64,000 nucleotides of DNA. Source: Prorocentrum cordatum. Lineage: Eukaryota > Sar > Dinophyceae > Prorocentrales > Prorocentraceae. The stretch is taken from assembly GCA_963575745.1 (NCBI GenBank), contig CAUYUJ010012147.1, positions 76,001 through 140,000 of the forward strand, written 5' to 3'. Of the stretch, positions 1 through 9,678 are shown one piece after another (positions within the stretch are counted from its first letter, which is position 1; each line of letters begins with the position of its first letter). The notes beneath the pieces are model-generated. The model saw nothing but the letters and a program-made list of their open reading frames with translations, was not told the DNA's origin and did no database searches. The translations under genes were made by a program, and so were the position numbers.

Positions 1-480
1 ACCGAAATGACAGAGTCTGATTCGTATAACGCTTAGCTTCAAATCTTCGATAACATCTTTGATCGGACCCTGTTTCCAGAAATACCCGGGTGGCCCCAGG
101 ATAACTATCTGCATTCTCAGAGCACGCGCTTTGATCAGGAGATTTTGTATACGTTGATAATGTGGTCCCGCCCTCTTTCCTGGTGTACGCACGTACCAAT
201 CAGAGGGTGTGGCCACCCACAACATATTGTAGTCTCCTGCCAACAAATTTCCCAAATACTGTGTTCCAGTTGAAGTCATTACCTCATTATGGGTAATCCG
301 GTCGCATATATATCCACGGGTTCGGAGTTCAGCGCAAGCTGTGCGAATATCTTCGATGACGAGGCATTTTGAATGATATTTTTCTTCTCGGGCCTCAGCG
401 CGGCCAACGTATGTCGCGAGGAGGCCGGTATTCGGCTTCTCTTCGCAAGCGAGCGCCGCCGGCGCGCCCGCCTGCCCCCG
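1..480 (-). CDS. In-frame continuation after the UGA stop (start of pol?), partial
   Basis: After the TGA at 481-483 the same minus-strand frame has no stop for 160 codons and runs off the window at base 1. The translation is of ordinary globular composition (for example LLAGDYNMLWVATPSDWYV and IVILGPPGYFW) and unlike the repeat-rich linkers just upstream. No catalytic motif lies inside the window, so the product is not recognised. Its position after the protease suggests a pol segment preceding integrase. It could be reached by stop-codon readthrough, or the TGA could be a nonsense mutation in an ancestral single ORF. Confidence 0.55.
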
Positions 481-483
481 TCA
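445..483 (-). promoter_or_regulatory. Candidate stop-codon readthrough signal (UGA-CGG plus stem-loop)
   Basis: On the minus strand the polyprotein ends CUC-UGA-CGG-GGG. Five bases after UGA begins a 12-bp stem: GCAGGCGGGCGC (475-464) pairs with GCGCUCGCUUGC (456-445) with two G-U wobbles and a 7-base loop. UGA followed by CGG is one of the known type II readthrough contexts of plant viruses such as tobraviruses, where a 3' structure stimulates suppression. The open frame beyond fits this role. The function is inferred. Confidence 0.5.
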
Positions 484-3400
484 GAGGGGCATGCTGTTAG
501 CGGATGGCTCCGCAGGAGTCACTGGTGCGGCTACGCTCACAGTCTCCACGCGGGTTGGCCCCGCAGAGTCCGACGAACCTCCGCCCGTGCAGCTTGGTGG
601 TGGTGGCGGTGTCGCGGGTGACCCCGCTTGGTTCTCAGGCGTCCACTTATTCACCGCCTCCTGGACTGCCCAGAATATCTTAGACTTCAGGGCATCCTTC
701 ATGTGTGGCCAGGTCCCTTCAGGACACTGTTGGCCTTCCCACCAGCTGTTCAGCGTCCTGTCCACGATCGCACGGGTCGTGTCTTCCAGGAGCTGCTTGT
801 CGAGATACGGCTCGACAATGTAAGCATCAGTCGTAACGGTCAGGGACTGTCCCATTGCGGGTTGCCCCGCTGTGGTCTCGGCGGGTGGCCCCGCACTGAT
901 CCCGGCGGGTGACCCCGCATTGACGGAGTCCTCGTCGTTCTCCGTCTCGGTGTAGCCATCACGACTACTGCGGATTGTAAAGGTGTTCGTGACCGTCTGG
1001 CTTTTAGCCCCGTCATACAACCCGCATGGAATGGCTAGATGTCCTGAGGGGGTTTTCTTCGCCCTCAGGACCTTGGCGCCCTTCCCCAGCTTAAGAGTAT
1101 AATCTCCGCTGGGGAAGATAACCTTCTGGAAGCCTGGCTTCAGCACGATGATTGTGTCACGTGCTTCCATGGCGCCCAGGCCCCAGATGGCTGGGAGGTT
1201 TGCACCTGAGCCCTCTGCGATGTTGGAAGCATACTCCTCGATGCGGGGGCTTGCCTCATTGGCATATTGCACCCCGATCTTGAAGTTGCCCATTTTCCGA
1301 CAGATCGCAGCACCCTCACCGACACCGTTGATGTAGAGGGTTTTGCTCAGTGTGCATATGGCCGGTCTGTGATTGTACCTGGCCATAACCTCCTGGAAGG
1401 TTCGTGCTGTATTAGCTCCGATGATGTTCACGTTGGAGCCAATGTCTAGCATGAACGATATGCAGGGCATTCCGTCTTCGTCGGGGAAGAATGTCCCTGT
1501 CCGCGCCGCCAGAGCCATCGTACCATGGTCATCAGGATGGTACGTAATCTGTGAACCGAGCATGCCTTTCAGTAGGCGTTGTTCCAGCACCCACTGGCTC
1601 ATTGTTAGCTCGGTGCACCATATTTGCTCATATTGGCGGCGCTCCTCCACGGTAATTGGTTCCTGTTCGAGAACCCAATAATTCGCAGAGAGTGTGGAGG
1701 TCCACTCACCTCCTGGCGGAAGCGTATCCGTGACGTCACGTGTGTAGGTCAGCCCTTCCGTGTTGATCATGAAGGTATTGTGGAATTGGGCTGCCTCCGC
1801 GCTCTCAGCACTGGCCCGGCTTCTAGCGCTTACCGGACTCTCTACACGTGAGGTTCTGGATCCGCCTCCGCTCCTGCCACTCCGCCTAATATTGGCCTCC
1901 ATTGCCCTCAGGAATCCCGGATTCGGAGGTCCAATTGCGGGTGACCCCGCTTTGGCGGCAGGAGCCGCTTCGGCGGGTGGCCCCGCTGTGGCGGCGGGAG
2001 TCACTTCGGCGGGTGACCCCGCTGCTGGGGGCCCCTGTGCTCGAAGCGTAGGCAGGATCGGCATCTGGATGCCTTGCTCTGGCGCTGCGGCTCGAGCCTC
2101 TAGCGCCTCCACTGCTTCCCGCAGCCGACGCAGTTCCCGAGCATCCACCACGTATCTTTCCTGCTGGCGCGCCTGTTCCGACTCAGCGTCGCGCTGTCCA
2201 GCATACGGAAAGTGTGCTGTGATTATGCCCGGCCCACGACATACAGCGCAGGGTGCCTCGTTTGGCGCACCTGGTCGCTGATTGCGGACGTGCTGCTGTG
2301 CAACACGATCCCAGCATATATCGTGGAAGAAGTGCCCACACGCCAGTCTCCACACCGTGGTGCCCATCTCGTAGGGGTCCATACAGATTGGGCACTGTGT
2401 GAAGTTGTAGTCTGAAATGACTGGAGTAGGCACGTCAGGGCGTGTCCGAGCCTGACGCTCGAAGGTAGTTTCACCCTCCCGATATGGCGTCGGTGGTGGC
2501 AGTCTATCTGTCTGTTCAGCGGGTGGCCCCGCGCCTGCGGGTGTCCCCGCTTGGTTGTCACGCTCGATCCTTCTCTGGATCGCGCGCTGTTGGCGCAGCC
2601 TAGCGTTGTCCCGAGCCTGCTGCCTAGATGCCAGTATCGCTTGCTGCGTGTTGTGCACGTCGCGAATGTAATCTGGCATGCTGCCCAGAGCGGCTGGCAC
2701 CGCGAGACCAGCTGGCTGAACTACGGTCTCGGGGTCCGTCGGCGTGGGCATGTAGGCGTAGTGCGGCATAGACTGCGCATCGACTGCTCGTGTATACTGC
2801 AAACGAAACATCTCATTGGCCAGATTTCGAGTGTATTCGTTTGCAGGTGGCCCCGCAATCATAGGAGTGTTATTCACCTGCGCGTAGTACTCCGGGTACA
2901 TCGGCGCATCCATGGCCGGTGCCTCTGCTGGTCCATGATTATCCCATCCATATATTGGGTGTGATGCTATTCCTGGAATAAACACCTGTCGATATGGATT
3001 CGTGGGATCAGCATTTGGAGCGTCATCAGAAGTCCAGCTCCAGAGAGGCCGAAAGTCGCCATGGTTCGTAACATCTATGTTGCGGTTCCGCAACAGGCTG
3101 GGCACTCTATCAGCTTGTTGCTGCAAAAAGGTAGCCTGTGCTCTCAAGTTGGCTGCCCGACGTTCGTAGTCTGAACCTTGCTGTCCGTCAGCGGGTGGCC
3201 CCGCGTGTGCGGATGACTCCGCAGGCGTTCGCTCGGCGGGTGCCCCCGCAGCCACCCCTCCTTCACTACCCCTCGGAGTGCCAAAGGGAGTGGTCGCCTG
3301 GAGTGCTGCTGCGAGCGCCGGATTTCCGCGAATCGCCTGGAGTCGTTGCCACAGGCTGTTCTCGCTCGTTTCAGACGGCGGAGTCCGAAACGGCGAGCCA

Positions 3401-6400
3401 CCATCTGAGCCGCCCATAGGAGCAAACCTCGCAACTCCAGCTTGCTGTGGAGGGCGTTGTGGTTGTGGTCCTAGGACGCCTGGTGGCCCCGCAGGAGGGC
3501 GCAGGTTCCTCTGCTGTGCGTCTTGGATACCTGCATGCACCGCCCACGGGTCAGCACGGTATAGCTGATCGGTCAGTCCAGAAACGTCGGCTGATGTCAA
3601 ATGGCTGTTGAGAGCGTGGACCCAGGACTGCTGGTCCGGCCTCCAAGGAGATGCTACCGTCGCCACCGGTGTGACTACTTGCTGCCATGAACCGTCCGAG
3701 GTGCCTACCGCGGGTGTCCCCGCTCCTGCGGGTGGCCCCGCCTCAGGCATGACCTCGTCCTCCTGGGCATTCATCATGAGGACTGTCTGTGTGTCGTACG
3801 GTCGTGGAGCAACATCTTGCTCGGTCATGACCAAATTGAATGGACGACCGTCCGTCTTAGCCCAGCCCTTGAGGTACATGGCGTGGTCTTCCATTACCGC
3901 CACAGTTCTGTCACACATTTTAAGTGGCAGATAGTCATCAGTGCGAATCCTGTCCGCGGGTTGGCCCCGCCTCCGCGTCTTGTCATAAAACAGCGGATTG
4001 GTCCAGGCTTCGCCGACCCGATATTTCGCAATGCTCACTATCTGGAGGATATGATCGGGCGGTATACGTCCGTCGTGGCCCCGTGTCATGACTATGTCAT
4101 TTGCTGATCTCCATAGAGAGAAGCCACTGGACAGCATCTTGTTGATGCTGCAGAATATGAGCACCTCCGAGTCAGGACGGATGCCCGATTGTATCCTCGG
4201 GTCGCCCGGGAGGTAGGGGCAGCCATGCACAAATTGGCGCCCCCCCTTCCTCTTCGGGTTGTCCTGTGCGAGGCATGACAGGCCATTAGCAAGAATGTCC
4301 TTGACATACTCCCACTGCGTCCCGTGGATGAAATATACTGGGTCGTCTGGTTCTTTCATCCATGTTGTGATCGGCTTGTACAGCGACTCGGGACAGTGGA
4401 TGCCTGGACTGCTGTGGCCGTTCGTGGCTCTGATGAAGTACTGTGGCCTGCGTGCCGTTGGTCGAAACCTGGGAGGCAGCAGCATACTGTCATCAACGCA
4501 CTTCATCTGGAGCCTGCCCTTCTGCATGCCGTGATGGTCAACCATCTCACAGCAGTTTAGCAGCACCCAATACACGAATGACGGGTGGGGCCTGCCTTTG
4601 ATCAGCACCTCGTGCATTTCACGATAGTGCTTATACTGATCATTTTCAGTCCAGTTTGTCAGCAGATCGTCAACGACAACCCAGCCATCGTATGGATCAA
4701 AGGTGCTGACCTTTTCGAAGTATCGGTTATGTTTGTCCTTATAGTATGGACTGTGGCGTAGAGCCGTTGAAAACCACATCGACACCTTGGTCATCTGCTC
4801 TTTACTCGGCAAGGTTGGATCCATGCCGTTCTGTGTCATGACCTTCAGGAGTGCTTCTTTATGCTGCGCAGCGCGTAGTGGCGGCCTGTCTCGCAGCATG
4901 TTTCCCACTTTCTGCTGTTCGCGCTCCCAGTCGTTGTGACACTTGAAATTACGACGAACCGGACAATTAATGACTTCATATCGGTCCGTGTCGTCTGGAG
5001 TGACTCGTGGGTTGATGGGCTGCCTCGGGCCTTTGTCTACAATGCCTTGCCAATACAACTTGCATTCCAAAGGAATGACCCTCAGAACAGACATTATTGG
5101 CTGCCCGCTTGCGGGTGACCCCGCTAGTGCAGCCGGCGGCGCTTTGGCGGGTGACCCCGCTAATGCAGCTGGCGCCGCTTTAACGGGTGGCCCTGCAGAA
5201 CCTGCGGCTGACGGGGCAGCTCCTGCAGATGACTCCGCGCCAGGGTTCGGGCGACCTTTGTCAGCAGCTGCATCATCAGTCAGTTTCTGTTGGTCGCCAA
5301 ACTCTTTGAGGACTCTGAAGCGTTCTTCTCTGGAGAGAGTGCCTTCTGCGGGTGTCCCCGCTGTTACGGCTGGCGCCGCTTTAGCGGGTGGCCCCGCAGA
5401 GCCCTTGTCCTCCTTAGCCTTGGCGGCCGCTTCTGCCCGCACCGACCTCATCCCAGCTTCGGGCTTCGGCTGCGCTTTCATTCGTGCCGAACCTGGTCGT
5501 GGTGCAAGGCGTGGCTGATGCAGTGTTGGAGTCCAGTCACCTCGGAATGCTGCCTTAGGCTTGTCGCGAGCTTCGTCCTTGACATCGCCTTGGGTCGCCG
5601 GCGGCATCGGGGTAGATGGTCCAGCAAAAACCTTCTTCCTCTCTGTCACGGACGGACCGGGAGGAGCTGCCGTCTTAGGATCGTCTGTCTTGGCAGTCCC
5701 TCTGGCCTTCGCCCGCTCACGTGTGCCTTCGGGGCTCTTGGACGGTTGCCTTTTCGCAGGAGTCGGTGAAGACGAGGAGTCGGCTTTAGGTCTTGGCGGT
5801 GGTCTGCTGCCCTTGCCTGGTCGTGGACCAGGAGGGTCTCTAGGAGGGCCTTCTGGCTGGCCATGATCATGGATGACCTGCCTCATCTGGTCGATGTCGG
5901 CAGTACCCTTTATGGCCAGCTTGTACTTGCCATTCTCATGGCGGTAGAGTACCCTCGTGCAGAACCACTTCTGCGCCGAAGAGCTGTAGTACCAGCAGGC
6001 GCTTCCGTCAGGGAATGGATTCTCTGAACCGTCTTCCGCCGCCCACTCTTCATTTAGCTCAGTGCGGTCAGTGCCGGCGGCGGACCCGGCAGCAGAGGCA
6101 ACGTCTATCCACTCGTCCGCAGATCCAGCGGCTGGTGCTGCTTCTGCGGGTGACCCCGCTTCCTTGCTGGATTCTGCGGGTGACCCCGCTTCCTTACTGG
6201 ATTCTGCGGGTGACCCCGCTTCCTTACTGGATTCTGCGGGTGACCCCGCTTCCTTATGGAATCGGCGGTTCCATTCCTTGAGGCGGTGGTCATTGGGAAG
6301 CTTTGCCCAATTTTCCTTGACGGTGTTGGCCACCTCTTCGGTCATAGGGACGCGATCGGCCTCTGTGATGCGCTTTCCTCCTCCAGGAACCTCTTTGTTC

Positions 6401-9400
6401 GGATCATGGACGTTACCCGCGTCGTCTCCATGAGACCAATTCCACGGGGTTTCTCCATGGTGAGGGCTCCTGGAGGGGCGGTCCATCGGACACCTGCGCA
6501 TGTGGCCTTTGAAGGGCTCACACTGACATACTTGCTTTCTGTACGTTTTGCGGTCAGTGATGATCTCCTGCTTCTTCGCCCTTTTGTCCCAGGCCTCTGG
6601 CGTCTTGGTCTTGCCGCCCTTGGTACGGATTATCGCGCCAGTCTCGTCCCTTTTGGTACAGTATTCCTTAGAATACCAGTGCCGAAGAGTATCCATAGAG
6701 TAGCCGGGGTACCATCTGATGTACCAATCCGGCACCTGCTGAGCAGATACTCCAACGGAGTGCTCAGTGCTGTATGGATAGCCCGATTCATCATGCGTAG
6801 GGCGTCTAGGAGCTGAGCGGCTCCTTCCGCGGGCTGGCCCCGCTGACGCACTACCACGTGTCACTGGCCTTTGATCGTCATGCTCTGAGTCTCGGGGAGG
6901 CGACGGTCGCCTGTCCCTCTTGGCGTACCGCATGTCCTCCGAGTCCTCTGAGCTGTCCTGGACCATGAACACGTTTTGATACGGGCTTCTGAAGTATCCG
7001 ATGTCATTTAACTGCTCCATCGAGAGGTCGTTAATGTTCATTTGATCGCAACCTTGCATGAATACATCCATAGACCAAGCGGGTGGCCCCGCTGTTGTGT
7101 CTAGCATCTCTTCGGCGGGTGACCCCGCTAGAGCTTGGAGTGCTGTAAGCATCTGAGATGCTGACATGTTCGAATCCAAGTATGGACGTAGACGGGCAAC
7201 TCCTGGGTGCGACAGCAGTTCGTTCATCGTCATCTGCTGCTGTGCTGGCGCACTCAAGAGTCGGATTGCTTCTGAAACCTGCTCTTGGAGCATGTCGTTA
7301 TAATCTTCTTCGGATTCTTCGGAGTCGGAATACGCGGGATGGCCCCGCATTTCGTCATCGGCGTCTCCCATCTCCGAGCCAGCCCACGACGGATTTGGCA
7401 GCAACGGCATGCCAATCACTTGTGGGGCCAGCGCGGCGGTGAGTTCTTCCTCTGTTGCCGGGACAGTCTCGGCTTCGGAGACCTCGTCACCGGCGGGTGG
7501 CCCCGCTGGAAGACCGAACCAAGCATTGTACGCAATCTCATCGACCTCGTCCCAGCCGTGGAACTCGTCGAAGAGGGTCACTGCGTAGTCTTCCAGGGCC
7601 ACAGTTGCTTCAGCATAGCGGGCCATCACGTAATGCGTGGAGGAGCCCGCAGCGGGAGCCGCTTCTGGATTGACGTAAAACTCGTAGTCAATGTAATCTA
7701 TGTCATCCATAAAAGAATTTTGAGCCAAGTGTACGGATCCTTTTCCTTTCCCCTTCGGGCATTGATCGCGCAAATGCTCTGTGCTACCGCATGTATGACA
7801 CTTCATAGTATTACCAGAAGCGTCCCTAGGGTTGCCCCTCCGCCCCTTTCCCTTACCGGAGGTCCGCCTGTGACCCCGACCTTTGCCTCCGATAAGAACT
7901 TCTTCAAAAGCCATATCAGTTAAGGACGTGAGGAAAGCAGTAATACCCCTACCATGCATACGGCGTCTGCGACCCCCTTTACCACGACCCTTTCCAAATT
8001 GTTTGAAATGTCGGCGTACTGCACGTCTCACCTTTCTGACTGGTTTCTTCATAAAGCGCCTCCAACGGCGTTTTGATTTGCGATAAGCCATAAAGGCGGC
8101 TTCCGCCCTTTGCTGTTCAGAAAGGTGAGTGTCGTCCGCTGGATAGTCATTACCAGCAGAGACTATTCCATTGTGCTCATCGTCAGATGAAGTATCTGTG
8201 TCAGTGCCAGATTCAAACGGTGAGGGTGGCTGAGACCATTGAGCGGATGACTCCGCTTGGCCCCAGAGGGTTGTGCCCGAGGGCGGGCTTGCAGTGTAGG
8301 CGGCGCCTGGCGAGTAGTTCGACCAGGCGTTCGCCTCAGCTGCCTCTGCCGATGCCTGGCCGGTCTGCCCTAGAAGGGCAGTGGCCTCGTTGGGCATATC
8401 GGCTGGGTCAGCCCAGGGATTTGGCTCGCCAGGACCAGCGGGTGACCCCGCAGTCGTGGCGTAGACACCTGCATGTGAGTGGTGCCCTGTGAAGATACCC
8501 GCTATGTTGCCAGGAGAGCGCTCGGCAACATGTCCGTAGTTCCTCATCCTGGTCAGCAGCCTGTCATAGTCTGCTTGTGTTCGGGGCATCTGATGATTGA
8601 AGGGCTCAAGCAGGTGTTGGGCTCGTGACGCGCCAACGCCTAACGCTCTGAAGAGAATCAGCGTTAGGATCTGAAAGTTGGGGATGACAAAGCCAACAGA
8701 GTTAGCCTCGTCACGGGCCATCTCGAATCGAGCTAATACCGAGTCGATTCGCTCGCCCCTTTCGACGCGGAAGTCGATAAGGGCCGTGCCAGAGTTGAGC
8801 TGGCGCTCATCTTCCAGATTTTCAAATTTGGTGCTCAGTAAGTACAGTATGTAGGTTACTGCATCCGTTGGCTGTCCATTGACAGTTACACCATAATTGA
8901 TGATCTGGGAGGGGACCTGCATGGCGATACGACGAGCCAGACCTTGAAGGCCTCGTTGTAGTGCTGCAGCTTGTTGTGGTGGTGTCATATTGCCGCTCGT
9001 TACGTTTAACCATGCATGTACTTCGCGAACGTATTCGCGGAAAGGCGTAGTACCGGCAGGGTCCCATGTAGGGCCAGTAGTACGCGTGTCGTCCATCCCC
9101 TGCCGCATGTATCCCACAGCACATCCCATTATCACCCATAGAATGCCGAAGATAGTTATCTTGATCCAATGCATATGCATTTCGGCTTCGGTGATTGGTT
9201 TAGGCTGTGGTTTGTCAGGCTCTGGCGTGGTAGCCGTGAGGCGCCTGACCGGCACGGGATGCAGGTGGCCCCGCTGCGGGTAGCCCCGCAGGGTGACCAC
9301 GTTCTCGATCGAGTTGCCGATTGGCATCTGGTGGAAGTCAGGAGTGAAGTAGCGCAGTGAAGTAGGAGAAAGCGTCTCGAGTTCGCGGGTGACCCCGCTA

Positions 9401-9678
9401 GCTCGATCGCGGACTGGCTCCGCTCCTCGCAGAGCCGGCGCAACATGGTATTCCACCGTGGTAGTAGTCCACCAAGTTGTGCCGTGGATTACTGGAATCA
9501 GAGCGAGAGCCAGCCACACGAGAGTGTAGCCAGCTCCGCTACCAAGTCGAAAACAAGCTGGTAAGCTTAGGTATGTGTTACGCCTTAGGCGTTGCCATAT
9601 CCCAGGCTTTGGCTCATATCGCATGAGCAAGAGAGCGAGACGAAGCATGGGATCTGGAGTATAGAGTAGGATGGGCAT
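481..9678 (-). CDS. Gag-protease polyprotein with Tpt1/KptA-like and RING-H2 domains
   Basis: About 3,065 codons from the first in-frame ATG (9,678); an upstream TGA at 9,706 bounds the frame. Order seen: two hydrophobic segments (about residues 47-65 and 172-192); an alpha-helical gag-like region (about 210-400); basic Lys/Arg/Gly-rich stretches; a CCHC knuckle CHTCGSTEHLRDQC (627-640); long acidic and Pro/Ala linkers; a Tpt1/KptA-type fold (about 1,630-1,890) with ALRHS, GWVVVDDLL, IRATNGHS and FIHGT; a RING-H2 finger (about 2,428-2,485) with CPIC, CGHFFHDIC and CAVC; and a retropepsin-like motif MLDIGSNVNIIG (Asp near 2,745). Linkers carry repeated AGSPA or AGPPA pentapeptides, each encoded by a short GC hairpin. 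Gag, knuckle and protease imply capsid, nucleic-acid-binding and maturation roles; the RNA-phosphotransferase and RING parts are accessory domains of unknown use. It stops at UGA, but the frame stays open beyond. Confidence 0.8.
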   Translation of the reverse strand: MPILLYTPDPMLRLALLLMRYEPKPGIWQRLRRNTYLSLPACFRLGSGAGYTLVWLALALIPVIHGTTWWTTTTVEYHVAPALRGAEPVRDRASGVTRELETLSPTSLRYFTPDFHQMPIGNSIENVVTLRGYPQRGHLHPVPVRRLTATTPEPDKPQPKPITEAEMHMHWIKITIFGILWVIMGCAVGYMRQGMDDTRTTGPTWDPAGTTPFREYVREVHAWLNVTSGNMTPPQQAAALQRGLQGLARRIAMQVPSQIINYGVTVNGQPTDAVTYILYLLSTKFENLEDERQLNSGTALIDFRVERGERIDSVLARFEMARDEANSVGFVIPNFQILTLILFRALGVGASRAQHLLEPFNHQMPRTQADYDRLLTRMRNYGHVAERSPGNIAGIFTGHHSHAGVYATTAGSPAGPGEPNPWADPADMPNEATALLGQTGQASAEAAEANAWSNYSPGAAYTASPPSGTTLWGQAESSAQWSQPPSPFESGTDTDTSSDDEHNGIVSAGNDYPADDTHLSEQQRAEAAFMAYRKSKRRWRRFMKKPVRKVRRAVRRHFKQFGKGRGKGGRRRRMHGRGITAFLTSLTDMAFEEVLIGGKGRGHRRTSGKGKGRRGNPRDASGNTMKCHTCGSTEHLRDQCPKGKGKGSVHLAQNSFMDDIDYIDYEFYVNPEAAPAAGSSTHYVMARYAEATVALEDYAVTLFDEFHGWDEVDEIAYNAWFGLPAGPPAGDEVSEAETVPATEEELTAALAPQVIGMPLLPNPSWAGSEMGDADDEMRGHPAYSDSEESEEDYNDMLQEQVSEAIRLLSAPAQQQMTMNELLSHPGVARLRPYLDSNMSASQMLTALQALAGSPAEEMLDTTAGPPAWSMDVFMQGCDQMNINDLSMEQLNDIGYFRSPYQNVFMVQDSSEDSEDMRYAKRDRRPSPPRDSEHDDQRPVTRGSASAGPARGRSRSAPRRPTHDESGYPYSTEHSVGVSAQQVPDWYIRWYPGYSMDTLRHWYSKEYCTKRDETGAIIRTKGGKTKTPEAWDKRAKKQEIITDRKTYRKQVCQCEPFKGHMRRCPMDRPSRSPHHGETPWNWSHGDDAGNVHDPNKEVPGGGKRITEADRVPMTEEVANTVKENWAKLPNDHRLKEWNRRFHKEAGSPAESSKEAGSPAESSKEAGSPAESSKEAGSPAEAAPAAGSADEWIDVASAAGSAAGTDRTELNEEWAAEDGSENPFPDGSACWYYSSSAQKWFCTRVLYRHENGKYKLAIKGTADIDQMRQVIHDHGQPEGPPRDPPGPRPGKGSRPPPRPKADSSSSPTPAKRQPSKSPEGTRERAKARGTAKTDDPKTAAPPGPSVTERKKVFAGPSTPMPPATQGDVKDEARDKPKAAFRGDWTPTLHQPRLAPRPGSARMKAQPKPEAGMRSVRAEAAAKAKEDKGSAGPPAKAAPAVTAGTPAEGTLSREERFRVLKEFGDQQKLTDDAAADKGRPNPGAESSAGAAPSAAGSAGPPVKAAPAALAGSPAKAPPAALAGSPASGQPIMSVLRVIPLECKLYWQGIVDKGPRQPINPRVTPDDTDRYEVINCPVRRNFKCHNDWEREQQKVGNMLRDRPPLRAAQHKEALLKVMTQNGMDPTLPSKEQMTKVSMWFSTALRHSPYYKDKHNRYFEKVSTFDPYDGWVVVDDLLTNWTENDQYKHYREMHEVLIKGRPHPSFVYWVLLNCCEMVDHHGMQKGRLQMKCVDDSMLLPPRFRPTARRPQYFIRATNGHSSPGIHCPESLYKPITTWMKEPDDPVYFIHGTQWEYVKDILANGLSCLAQDNPKRKGGRQFVHGCPYLPGDPRIQSGIRPDSEVLIFCSINKMLSSGFSLWRSANDIVMTRGHDGRIPPDHILQIVSIAKYRVGEAWTNPLFYDKTRRRGQPADRIRTDDYLPLKMCDRTVAVMEDHAMYLKGWAKTDGRPFNLVMTEQDVAPRPYDTQTVLMMNAQEDEVMPEAGPPAGAGTPAVGTSDGSWQQVVTPVATVASPWRPDQQSWVHALNSHLTSADVSGLTDQLYRADPWAVHAGIQDAQQRNLRPPAGPPGVLGPQPQRPPQQAGVARFAPMGGSDGGSPFRTPPSETSENSLWQRLQAIRGNPALAAALQATTPFGTPRGSEGGVAAGAPAERTPAESSAHAGPPADGQQGSDYERRAANLRAQATFLQQQADRVPSLLRNRNIDVTNHGDFRPLWSWTSDDAPNADPTNPYRQVFIPGIASHPIYGWDNHGPAEAPAMDAPMYPEYYAQVNNTPMIAGPPANEYTRNLANEMFRLQYTRAVDAQSMPHYAYMPTPTDPETVVQPAGLAVPAALGSMPDYIRDVHNTQQAILASRQQARDNARLRQQRAIQRRIERDNQAGTPAGAGPPAEQTDRLPPPTPYREGETTFERQARTRPDVPTPVISDYNFTQCPICMDPYEMGTTVWRLACGHFFHDICWDRVAQQHVRNQRPGAPNEAPCAVCRGPGIITAHFPYAGQRDAESEQARQQERYVVDARELRRLREAVEALEARAAAPEQGIQMPILPTLRAQGPPAAGSPAEVTPAATAGPPAEAAPAAKAGSPAIGPPNPGFLRAMEANIRRSGRSGGGSRTSRVESPVSARSRASAESAEAAQFHNTFMINTEGLTYTRDVTDTLPPGGEWTSTLSANYWVLEQEPITVEERRQYEQIWCTELTMSQWVLEQRLLKGMLGSQITYHPDDHGTMALAARTGTFFPDEDGMPCISFMLDIGSNVNIIGANTARTFQEVMARYNHRPAICTLSKTLYINGVGEGAAICRKMGNFKIGVQYANEASPRIEEYASNIAEGSGANLPAIWGLGAMEARDTIIVLKPGFQKVIFPSGDYTLKLGKGAKVLRAKKTPSGHLAIPCGLYDGAKSQTVTNTFTIRSSRDGYTETENDEDSVNAGSPAGISAGPPAETTAGQPAMGQSLTVTTDAYIVEPYLDKQLLEDTTRAIVDRTLNSWWEGQQCPEGTWPHMKDALKSKIFWAVQEAVNKWTPENQAGSPATPPPPPSCTGGGSSDSAGPTRVETVSVAAPVTPAEPSANSMPL
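550..9400. repeat. About 30 dispersed copies of a 14-15 base GC hairpin inside the ORF
   Basis: On the minus strand the unit is GCGGG-GNCA-CCCGC: a 5-bp G+C stem with a GUCA or GCCA tetraloop. Exact or near-exact copies occur at about 550, 614, 857, 881, 905, 1937, 1973, 2007, 2518, 2537, 3190, 3709, 3727, 3957, 5110, 5147, 5348, 5383, 6147-6250 (four), 6829, 7079, 7116, 7338, 7494, 8439, 9280 and 9387. Almost all are read in the same frame as Ala-Gly-(Ser/Pro/Thr/Gln)-Pro-Ala and sit in disordered linkers, not in the recognisable domains. Exact copies were not noticed elsewhere in the window. Confidence 0.8.
6140..6252. repeat. 30-bp coding tandem repeat (four units)
   Basis: Four nearly identical 30-bp units, each containing one GC hairpin, encode four copies of EAGSPAESSK in the polyprotein. 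Near-identity between units indicates recent slippage or unequal exchange. Confidence 0.85.
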
